Source: Blastobasis lacticolella
Taxonomy: Eukaryota > Arthropoda > Insecta > Lepidoptera > Blastobasidae
NCBI GenBank assembly: GCA_905147135.1
Contig: LR990041.1
Span: forward strand, 12,895,907-12,959,906
DNA length: 64,000 nucleotides
Reading direction: 5' to 3'
Shown: positions 12,001 to 24,000 of the stretch, piece by piece
How the letters are laid out: the number at the start of each line of letters is the position of its first letter
How positions within the stretch are numbered: the first letter of the stretch is position 1
Notes under the pieces: generated by a model
What the model saw: only the letters and a program-made list of their open reading frames with translations
What the model was told of the DNA's origin: nothing
Databases searched by the model: none
Translations under genes and position numbers: made by a program

Positions 12001-15000
12001 GGTATGGGTTAAGCCAAGAACTGTGGATGAGCTTATTAAGCTGAAAAGCACTTTTCCTCAGAGCAAAATAGTTTCAGGCAATACAGAGATTGGCGTAGAA
12101 GTAAAATTTAAAAAGAAAATTTATCCAATTTTGTTGTATACCGCAACCATTCAAGAACTTAATTTTTGCAAAGTAGTTAAAGATGGAATTAAAATTGGAT
12201 GTGCTACAACGTTAAGTGAATTGTCAGAATTTACAGAGAAAATGACCAATGAAATAAAATGCAAAGGCAACATTTTAAATTCTATGAACAACATGTTGCA
12301 TTGGTTTGCTGGAAGTCAGGTGCGTAATGTAGCATCACTGATTGGAAATATTATTACAGCAAGCCCAATATCTGATTTAAATCCTATTCTTTTGGCAAGT
12401 ACAGCAGTTCTGGATGTTTTTTCTGTAACTAAAGGCCATAGAACAGTCCCTATTGATAACAATTTCTTCAAAGGGTATAGAAAAACTATAATCGACGATG
12501 ATGAAGTGGTTTTCTCCGTCATGATTCCTTTTTCTAATAAAAATCAATTTTTTAAAGCATTCAAGCAAGCAAGACGAAGAGATGATGATATTTCTATCGT
12601 GACAGCTGCATTTAACGTGACTTTTGAAGATGAAAGCACTGTAGTAAGGGATGCTATAATTTGCTTTGGAGGTATGAGCGAAACCACTTTATTGACTCAA
12701 AATACTTCAATTTTAATGAAAGGTCGTCAATGGAATGACAATTTACTACATGCTGTGTCCGATTCCCTCATAGAAGAATTACCAATTAGTAGTTCTGCTC
12801 CGGGAGGTATGGCTGAATATAGAAAATCGCTATGTCTGAGTCTCTTTTTCAGATTTTTTCTCTATGTTACCCAGTACCAAAAGCATATAAACGGATACAT
12901 AACAAAAGATCTAAATATTGAATTATGTGGTGCCGAAGAAATATCTATATTGGAACCGATCAGTTCACAATACTATGATATTAAAAAGGATAATAAAAAC
13001 GTATCCAATGTGGTCGGAAAACCAATACCTCACGCATCAGCTTTGAAACAAGCTACAGGTGAAGCTATATATTGCGATGATATGTCGCAACTGGCAGGCG
13101 AACTGTTCCTCACTTTACTGTTTAGTTCAGAAGCATATGCAAAAATTATAGCAATCGACGCCAGTAAGGCATTACAGTTGCCCGGCGTAGAGGCTTTCTT
13201 ATCAGCAGTCGATTTTGATGATAATTGTAATAAAATGGGCCCTATTTTTAAAGATGAAGAAATATTTGCTAAAGATATCGTAACTAGCAGATCTTGTGTT
13301 ATTGGGGCTATAGTAGCCACAACTGAAGCGATTGCACGAAAAGCAAAAGAACTTATTAATGTTACTTACGAAAAATTGCAACCAGTAATAGTAACATTAG
13401 AAGATGCAATAAAATACAAATCATTTTACGATGACAATCCGCGTATACTTACAAAAGGAAATGTAAATGAGGTATTCCAAAAAACAAAACATATAAGAGA
13501 AGGTTACGTAAGAAGCGGCGCACAAGAACATTTTTACCTTGAAACCATGTCTGCATATGCTATAAGAAAAGAAGATGAGTTGGAAATAATATCCACAACT
13601 CAAGCTCCTGCTGATATTGCTGTAAGTGTTGATAACTTTAACTTTTTAGTTTAGCGTTACCTACTTACCAATTTGATACAGTGACCCTAAATGAGCCCTG
13701 ACCCCCGATGAACCTTAATTTCAGTCTGTTATGTAGGTACAGGGGTATCGCTGGAGAGACGAAGTAAAGCGCGAACTGTTGAAACTCCGGGCTGACTGGT
13801 GAAAGGAGGTGGCCATATACCACTGATTAATTAATTTGATTCTAATATTTTTTCTTCTACAGTATATTGCTTCAGAAGTTCTGGGAATACCTAATCATAA
13901 AGTAGTGGCAAAAGTTAAAAGAATCGGTGGTGGATTTGGTGGTAAAGAAACGCGCGCTGCCCTCTTGGCGATTCCAGTCGCTGTAGCAGCATATAAACTG
14001 AAGAAGCCAGTGAGGGCTGTAATGGACAGAGACGAAGACATGCAGGCCACTGGATATCGGCATCCTTGTCTATTTAATTATAGAGTGGCTTTCAATGAAG
14101 ATGGGAAAATAACAGCTGTAAAATATCAAGTATATGTCAATATTGGAAATTCTATGGATATCTCCTGTTCAGTTAGTATAAAATAGTAATTTTTTTTTTA
14201 TTTTTTTTTTCAAACGGTTGGCATAAAGGAAAGCGGGCCTGATGGAACGTGGTCGCCGCTGCCTATAGATTTTAGCAACACCAAGAGTATCGCCAATGCG
14301 TTGCCCACATCCCCACCCCATGGAGCACTGGAGACCTTACTCACCGGCAAAAACACAATACTATTTAAAACAGTATTGTTTAGCTGCAGTATTCTGTAAG
14401 GTGGAGGTACTTTCCCAGTCGGGAGGCTCCAATTCAAACGGGATTCCGCGCTATGCCCTACCTCTCTTATAATAAAGTCTTAATTGCGTACTTGGTTTGT
14501 GGTTTCATGAAATTTGATGTTACAGATGTTGGAAAGACTCGTGATGCACGTCGATAACTGCTATTTCATTCCAAATATTGAAATAAAGGGATACCTCTGC
14601 AAAACCAATATGCCTTCAAATACGGCTTTTAGGGGTTTCGGGGCACCCAAAGCAATGTTAGCTGCAGAAACCGTGATGCGAGATGTGGCAGATGCTCTAG
14701 GAAAAAGATACGAAGATATTGTAGCAATTAACATGTATCAAGAAGGACAATTAACACATTTCAATCAAAAGTTGACTTACTGTACGTTGTCAAGAAGTTG
14801 GAATGAATGTATTGAATCATCAAGTTACTGGCAACGAAAAAAAGAAGTCGATGAATTCAATATGTAGGTACAACTTATATCCTCGTCTCAGTATGAATTT
14901 TGCGGTAATACCTAATATATATTTTCTCCCTAATTTAGACAAATATTTAACGGATCCTGAACTAAATCATTATTGCAGGTCAAACCGATGGAAAAAGAAA

Positions 15001-18000
15001 GGGATATCTTTGGTGCCTACAAAGTACGGGATATCGTTTCAAACAAATTTTCTGATGCAAGCTGGAGTATTGTTATTAATTTACAAGGATGGCTCTGTGC
15101 TACTATCAATTGGTGGTATAGAAATGGGACAAGGACTATTCACTAAAATGATACAAGTTGCTGCAAGAGCCCTGGAAGTTAACATCGAGAAAATACATAT
15201 AAGTGAAATGTCCACCGACAAGGTACCAAATAGTATGCCCACAGCGGCTAGTATGAGTTCCGATTTATATGGAATGGCTGTAATAAATGCTTGCAATGTA
15301 TTGAATGAAAGACTCGAGCCATACAAAGTCAAACATCCTGCCGGCAAGTGGGAGGATTGGATTACAAGTGCTCACTTCGATAGAGTTTCGTTATCAGCTA
15401 CAGGTTTTTACACCAGCCCCAAAATAGAATATGACAAGGAGACTAATTCAGGAAATCTTTACGAATACTTCACATACGGAGTCGCTTGTTCCGAAGTCAT
15501 TATTGACTGCCTAACTGGAGATCATCAAGTTATACGGACCGATATAGTAATGGACATTGGTGAGAGTTTAAACCCTGCTATCGACATAGGACAGATTGAG
15601 GGGGCATTTATGCAAGGTTACGGGTTCCATACCTTGGAAGAAATGGTGTTTTCGCCAGATGGCGAAGTTTTGTCACGAGGTCCTGGCGCCTACAAAATAC
15701 CAGGTTTCTCAGACATTCCTAAAGAATTAAATGTTTCTCTGTTAAAAGGAGCTCCTAATCCTAGGGCGGTTTATTCTTCTAAAGTAAGTATTTAAAGATT
15801 ATGGTTAGTGTTTAGTGTTTGAGACCCGGGGTTCTCGCGTGCCGTGCGATAGCACAACCGGGATTTGTTTTATTTTATTAGTTTATTAACAGACTAGCGG
15901 CCCGCCCCGGCTTCGCACGGGTAGTAAACCTTAACAAATTATACACCTGAACCTTCGTCATGAATCACGTTGTCTAAAACCGCACTATGTAGTCTGTGTG
16001 TGAATACCGCATGAAAATCCGTTCAGTAGTTCTTGAGTTTATCGCGTACAGACTGACAGTAAGACACGGCGTGGGACTTCGTTTTATAATATGAAGTAAT
16101 TATATTATACTTAAGTATGTACTGAGTAGTGTCCCGTTACAAACAGGACACCATATTACGATCACAAAAGTTCCAACCGTCTCCTCAACCATTTTAGAGG
16201 GAAGGGGCGACCCGGCTCCTGACTGCCGTATTTCTTGACATTGACTGCTCCCGTACGTACCCCATGCTGCCTAGATAGCCGAGCGGGCTGAGCGGCGAAC
16301 ACGCGACTTTTTTCTAATATTCACATTTTTAAACTCGTGATATCTTTCGAATGGAATGTCTGAATTGAATAATTCAAAAAGTTATATAGAGGTATTGAAG
16401 CAGTCGTGAATATGAAGTAATTGATTTTGATAAGGATTAATACCAAGGTACAAATAAAGAGCGTTTTTTAGCGGCGGCATTTTAATTAAATTTTGAAAAT
16501 AAAAGAACACTTATTGTGACATAACTACAATAGTTGGACATATGCTACCGCGGAGTTTTTTGTAGACATTATGATGTTCTTCAATATTGTTTTACATTAT
16601 TTTGTTCTATCGCTAATAGTTTCGGCAGCGCATTCGACGAAAGACATTTTAAGACTCATTTTTCAACACCTTCGGTTACATTGTTCAAATTTTACCAAGG
16701 ATCCCTATTTTTTTTCAAAATGAAATGTAGTCTATGTCAAATTGGAAGAATGTAGCATTCTATTGGTAAAAGATTTTTTTAAATCGGCCCAGTACTTTTT
16801 GAGCCTATTCATTACAAACATACAAACATACAAAAATAGGTACAAATCTTTCCTCTTTATAATATTAGTATAGATTTAACGCCATGATGATGATGGATTT
16901 TAGCTTGACTTCAGTCGATTTATTATTAACATCCCAGCAATGGTGATAATGACACCGAAGACGATATAAATCATGACGTAATGGTGTACATCACTAGTAG
17001 ATATTCCAATGAGCAGTTTTCCAATAGGTATCTAAGGCATTCCTAACCACTCACTAGATGGCGCCCCGACAATTTTGGTAATTGATAATCGCTTTAAATA
17101 GGTTCTTAGCAAGCAGGATATAAATACTGGGTACGTTGTATTGGATAATATTGTATTTGTCAATAGTTTTCAACCATTTTAGAGGTTGTAATAATAATGG
17201 AACATAGTGCCAACTTCTATAAATGTTTCTTTTTACATTTCGTTCAACCCTTAACAGTTATGTTCATATTAATAAACATTTTATTTTTAAGTTTAGTATT
17301 AGTCGGATGCATGAAATCACTGCCACCATCATACAGATCAAAAAAAGATTACCAAAATTGTAGGAGCGCCATCTATTGATGCTTTTTGAAACCAACTATC
17401 AATACCTACTGGAAAACTCCTCATTGACAGGGTTTCAGCACTCGTCTCTTTTAAATTATGTATTTTGTGGTCAATGACTGGACGAGAGCCGGTGTTTTCA
17501 ACGTGGTACGGACGTTGAAAAAAAAAAGAAAAACTGTCAATGACTGAAGCTTCTTGTGCAAGTTCCAGCTGTGATTTGCTTGAGTAAATCATTTGTGGGC
17601 TTATGTTAATTATGTGGTTTATTGGTGATATTCTAGAAGTATAAAAATCTGGATAAATTCGAACCTCACTTATATGTGGTTTATGAGGATAAATCTTGAA
17701 GGTTTCCGTCTTGATAATACATCCATGACCTACGTTAATGAGGCCATTTCCGGATAATTGGCATTTCCGGATAATTGGTGCGCTGTCGTTTGATCTGGAT
17801 ACATTACTCTCAGTTGACATTGTTTACAACACCAGTATATGTAGGTATTCATTGAGAAGCTGTTCAGCCATGTATCTTTACTCTTTTTCATATTCTGGTT
17901 TTGACTGTAACAATAATAAGTCTCCGAGTACACTGTACAAGCTCGGACGTCAATCTCGTTCATCGGAATAAACGAATCTCTCTTGATGTCCATAGCGATG

Positions 18001-21000
18001 TAATTTGGGATCGGAACTAGCTTGATTATTAGTTCGCCTTGAAAATGTTTAGGGATAGGAATTATTTTCAAAATCTCGTAAGATTCTCTGCTAATCAATA
18101 GTCTATCTATTTTATCTATTCTATCTATTTTTATTTCAAATAGAAGAATATCTGATAATTATTTTGTTTTTATCTTGATAAGACTGTACAATTTTCGTAA
18201 ATCTTCTTTAGTGAGCGGCCACACAGAAAAGACGGAGACACGTCGCGGATGGGGCACAGACGGGACGCGGATGCGACTTCAAACATACAGAAAAGACAGG
18301 GCACGGACGCGGCGCCGTCGCGCACCAGTCAAGAGCGTAGGCAAGACAAGGACAGCAAGCGCTGCGGGCGAGGCCTGGCTCCCGCGCCCCGCTCGCACGG
18401 GAAGTGTCTCGCCGCCCATGTTTTGCGTCGCGACGTTTCTATACATTTTATATGAAAGTAAATTGAACGGGCGCGCCGCGTCCGCGACGTGTCTGCGTCT
18501 TACGTCTTTTCTGTGTGGCCGCTCGCTGAAGTAACTTGCTTGATATAGTAGTCAACTCGGCTATCAGCTGTTCAGGCGTAAGCAAGTGTAAGTTGAAACA
18601 CCCTTGATATATATCTGTAACCGTATCTATATAGTAAGGTACGCTGTTGCGCTTGTAAATTTTAGAGTAGTTGCTTGCGATCATAGACCCAATTGCGAAG
18701 TCATTAGCAATGTTGTTTTTTTATTTCGTCTTTTTCAAGTACATATAGCTCTTTCTAATTATATATAATAACTAGCTGACCCGGCAAACGTTGTTTTGCC
18801 ATATAAATAATAAAAAAATTTAGGGGGATGAAAAATAGATGTTGGCCGATTCTCATAGATACCGGATAAGCACAAAAAATTTCATCAAAATCGGTCAAGC
18901 CGTTTCGGAGGAGTATGGCAACGAAAACTGTGACACGAGAATTTTATATATTAGATTTATATGTTGATATATTTTTAAAATAATTAATATTTCTAATAAT
19001 TTATATGTTGATTTTTAGTCTTATGTTGTTGATCCATAAGTTTTTCTGTGCGCTTCAAAAGATTATTTTCAGACTCCACTATTGATGTCTGGTTTCTCCA
19101 GAGGGTCATGATATGCCTTTGGTTCTCTTGCAGTAATTTGATATCTTTTTCATACTGTTCTGCGAATCTCTCGCCTAATACTCCGAAGATCTGTTCGCGA
19201 GATATCCAATGCCGTTGATAAGCTTTCTCGTGCGCCGACGTCGTCTGGCCGGTTGCGCGCGGAATTGCTGACTGAGGTGCTCGAGTTCCTCGTAGCCGTG
19301 ACGTAACTGAATTAAGATTGCGTTGCAGTGTGTTTGATCTCTTAGTATAGTGCATGCTTTATCGATCATTGCAATGTAGTTTTAAAGGGTCTTATTTCCT
19401 TGCCAATAAGGTTCCGTTTGATAATAAACAACTGGTTTCCATTCGTCGTTTATAAGTTGTTTATGTTTGTTTTTCGGTTTGTGGACTCTCCTTGTCGGTC
19501 CCGCTGCGGTGTCCATGTTTTTTTGTTTATTTGAGTCAATGTTTTCGCAGCTTGTAAGTATTGATAGTTTTGTAATGGGACGTTTTATGTGTCCGCTCTT
19601 TGATTTTAGAGTAACTACACGAACGAGGTCATCTTTCCCCGGGTGTAACTCGACAACTCTGCCCATAATCCACTTGCCTGGTGGCAGGTTCTCTTCATGG
19701 ACGAGAACTACATCATCGATCTTGATATTTTGTTTCGGATGTTTCCATTTTGATCTTGATGTCAACTAAGATAAGTATTCATTACACCAGCGCTTCCAGA
19801 TGTCTTTTAATATTTGTTGAGTAATCTGCAAGCGTGTTCTTAAGTCCCTCTCCGTTTCAACTAATGTCATTACGGGTGCACTTGTTAGAAAGTGAGAGGG
19901 CGTCAAAAAGTTAAGATCGTCGGGATCATCTGTAATTGCACATAGAGGTCTTGTGTTAAGGCAAGCTTCTATTTGCGCCAGCAGCGTCGAGTACTCTTCA
20001 TAAGTGAGTTTTTGTTCGCATATGACTCTCTTTTAATGGAATTTGAAGCTCTTAATAGCAGCTCCCATCACCCTCCCGCCGAAGGCCACTAGGGGGCGTT
20101 AAAGTGGAACTTGATTTCCATATCTGCTAGTTCTTTATAGAAGTCGTCACCGATTACTTGTAAAATCTGGTGGTATTCCACTTGTAGAACCCGACTTGCG
20201 CCTATGAAGTTGCTGCCATTGTCGCAGTAGATGTCGCTTGGTGTTCCCCTTCTAGCGGCCATTATACGAAGGGGCGGGATAAAAGCGGAAGTCGTCAAGT
20301 CGGAGACTAATTCAATATGGACCGTCTTCGTAACCATGCACACGAAAACGGTCACATATCCTTTTGTGGTTTTAATCCCACGACCCTTGCCTGGCCTTCA
20401 AGAGGATATGTCCTGTGAAATCCACGCCCGTGTGCTTGAAGGGACGCGACGGACTCACTCTCACTGCAGGTAAGTCTCCTATCATCTGTTGTTGTAATTT
20501 TGGTTTTTGGTTTTTTACAGGTAACGCATTTGTGAATGTATTTCTTAGTTATTCGATTGTAATACCAGTATTTTTGCCATGTGTAAGCAAGTGTAACCCG
20601 AGCGCCGCCGTGGAATGTTAGCTCGTGGACATCGTTTATCATTAATTCTGTAAGTCGGTGATTTTGGGGTATTTGGATTTTTTCTTTCAGGGCTAACAGG
20701 TGCGTTTTGCAGTCTTCCACTGACTGTCTAAAAATAGATTCAAATTTAGGATCTTGCTACTGTTCAAAATCTGTTTTTTCTGTTTCAGATCTTGTACTTC
20801 TTCAAACTCTTCTCTTTGCACTTGCTTAATTAATATTTTTGTTGCTTCTTGTAACTCTGATAGAGAAAGCGTTGGAGTTTACTCTCTGTCTTAATTTTTC
20901 ATGATAAATCTCTAACCCATGCTAGGATTCGCACAAGCTCTTTAAATGAACCATATTTATTTATTAGCTCATTTATTACATTTTGTTTATTTTTAGGTGA

Positions 21001-24000
21001 CAACCGTGACTTGTTTACGCGGTTGCACTTCTTCATTTGTAGTATATACAGGGTGTTCTTGTTTTGTTTATTCGTCGGTGGACAACCACGCTGGTCCTTG
21101 CCACCTTAGTGGATATTGCTGCAGTTGGCTCGCTGTCAATTCTCTAGATGGGCAGTCAGCAGAGTTCTCAGATAATTTGATGTAAGTACTGCCAACAGTC
21201 TGCGGGCATTGTATTGGTTATCTTGCGAACTCTGTTGGACACGAATGGCTTCCAACGGTCGGGATTTCCTTGTAGCCATCCCAATACTGCGATTGAGTCT
21301 ACCCAACCATATATAATTATGTTTTCGTTGGATAATAATGCTTGTTTGACTTTTTCCATAAGTCTGCTTAGTAGTAGAGCACCACATAGCTCCAATCTTG
21401 GCAAAGTTACTATTTTCTTCGCCGGGACGACTCTTGATGTCGCTGTAATTGATGTTGTTTCCGCGTGGCCTGATTTTAATACCTTGCTGTACATGACACA
21501 CGCGTATGCCTTTTGTGACGCGTCGTAGTAGCCATGTAACTCGATCCTGCACGAGGCGGCAGTACCGAGCCACCGTGGTATTTGTACTTGATTTATGTAT
21601 TTTATTTATTTTTTAATCTTGAGCCATTCTTGGACGATTTCATCGGGAAGTATGTTTTCCATACTTGTTGGAAAAATATTTTCATTTTAGTGGAGAAGGG
21701 GGTGAGCCACCCCAGCGGGTCAAATAATCTCGATATTGCCGCTAATATTGTTCTTTTTATGTTTTCCATGTTTTCCTTGTCAACATGATATTGGAACACA
21801 AAAATATCTTGAGCGGGGTTCCAATATAACCCGAGAGTCTTGGATGATTCTGATGACTTGAAATTATAAGTGCCTTGTTCTTGTTGTTGGATCTCTTGTA
21901 GTAGTTATTTTCAATTGGAACTCCATTTTCTTAAGTTCATGCCTCCAACTGATATGAGATTGATTAGGTCTTGTTTTAGCTTGAGCGTTGACTCTAATGT
22001 ATCTGAGCCATGTTTTAAATCGTCCATGTAGAAACGATTTTCGAGTATATGCGCGGCTTCTGGGTAGTTGCGCTTTTCATCATTTGCCAGTTGATGTAAT
22101 GTCATCATTGCGAGTTAAGGCGCAGCTTTGGTGCCGTAAGTCACCGTGGTTAATTGATATTCTTGCAGTAAGTCGTGAAGGCGACTTGATTCTGCTTCAA
22201 ACTCATGATGAGTGTTACAAGGTACTTTTGTAGGTTTGGGCCTTTCTACATACAGTCGTTTAGACTCGAGCCATTCGATGTTGTTTCCGATCCAATGAAA
22301 ACTACGCGGGTCTTAGTAGTAGTGGACTCCTCGCGCAGCACGCAATGGTGAGGTAAGTAGCATTGTGGAATCGCATTACTTGTCGCGAACATAGGTACCG
22401 CCGATTTCATGTGACGTAATCGTTGATACTCGTGTATGAAGGCTTTATATTCTTGCTCTTTATTTTTATTTTTCTGGAATTTTCGTTCTAGGGAACTGAA
22501 CTGTGCCACAGCTTTATGTTTTGATTGTCCCAGTTGATTGATGGTGGATTTGAGCGGTAGTCGAACTAAGTATCTTCCATCGCGCATCTTGAGGTTGTTG
22601 ACTTATAGTACCTACTCGGTACAACAATTTTCTTCGGATGAAAATTGCGAATCTTTGGGAATGTCTTCTATTTCGACGACCTGAGTGGTTCGGTGGTCAA
22701 CATGCCAGTCAGCCACGCAAGAGGTCCCGGGTTCGATTCCCGGCCGGGCAGAAATTTAAATGATGAATTTTAATTTCTGTTACGGGTCTGGGTGTTATAT
22801 GTACAATAAGTATGTATTTAAAAAAAAGTATATATGTAGTATACCAGTTAGCTAGGACCCATAGCACAAGCTTTGCTTAGTTTGGGGCTAGATGGCGCTG
22901 TGTGAATTTGTCCACGATTATTTATTTATTTATTTATTTCCCAATATTTGTGAATTTCTTCCATATTATTTAAAGTCACATTGCATTGTAAACTTGGTAT
23001 TTTTCCGAACAAAATCCAGCCGAGTCGCGATTGCTGTGCGACCGGTATCATATTGCTGACTTTGTACATTCCATTCATTATAATATTCGCGTAAACATCC
23101 GCTCCCAATAACACGTCAATCGGCTTGCTTTTATTGAAGTTTGGAGCGGCTAATGTAATCCCCATGATGGTCTCGCGAAAGATGCGTTGAGTAGGTTGTT
23201 GGTGGGGCTGTGCATGACGTATGCGTCCGTGTTGAACTCATAGTCGCCGGCCGTGGAGGCACATGAGATGTTAATTCTTCCTGTACAGGTGTTATTTTTG
23301 GTACCGATGCCAGTGACGATGCCTCTGCATTTAGTTTAACGTAAGCCCAGCACTTGCGCTGCGTTAGTGGTGATAAGGGAGACTTGAGAGCTTTGGTCCA
23401 CGAGAGCACGCATGGTTCTGTACTCTCCGTTTGCTTCTTGTATTTTAATTAAGGCTGTTGCCAAAAGTATTTCTGAATAATCTCCTTGTTAAGATACATA
23501 TGTTCTTGATTCATATCTTGAGTTATTTTGTGCAGTTGGTTTTGACCTTGGTGTCACTTCGTTCGTATTCTGTGTAAAAGCGGCATGCAATGTATTATGA
23601 CACCAGTTACAATCGTGACAACGTTTTTCTGACTTGCACGGCTTGCCTTCGTGATAATATAGGAAACTAATTGCATGAGTTAAAGTTCATAATTGCATTT
23701 CGCTTCTGATTTGGTGTAATTTCCAGGAATCGCTTGCAAAAATAAATTATATGTTCTTGACAAAGGAGACATTTACGTTCGAAACAGCCTTGTTCCTGGA
23801 GTATCGCTTCATATTATATGGTTTATGGAATAGTCCTAGCTTCTTCTGATTACTTTCTTGTTTACGACGAGTTGTTTCCATCGTCCATTCTTGATATAAT
23901 ATTCACTTGATTGTTTATGTGAAATGACTCACTTGAATTATTTTTAAACTTGATTTATTAACTTGATATTTTTGTTATTTAATCAATTAAGTACCTTGTT

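Larger units (their letters stand above)
17430..19369 (-). pseudogene. Env-like remnant downstream of BEL/Pao pol
   Basis: Three minus-strand pieces (19369-18993, 18098-17730, 17820-17430) resemble the fusion-glycoprotein genes carried by some insect LTR elements. Seen are a basic cleavage-like cluster followed by a hydrophobic stretch near 19230, a helical segment, and a Cys-bearing region around 17900. Frame breaks occur near 19200 and 17770, and an inserted inverted-repeat element splits it at 18205-18535. No complete frame remains. The family assignment is by overall layout and moderate resemblance only. Confidence 0.55.

Noticed and set aside
22680..22750. tRNA gene
   Set aside because: The B box is perfect, but a full cloverleaf cannot be closed and the sequence continues into a SINE body with an ATTT tail, so it is a SINE head.
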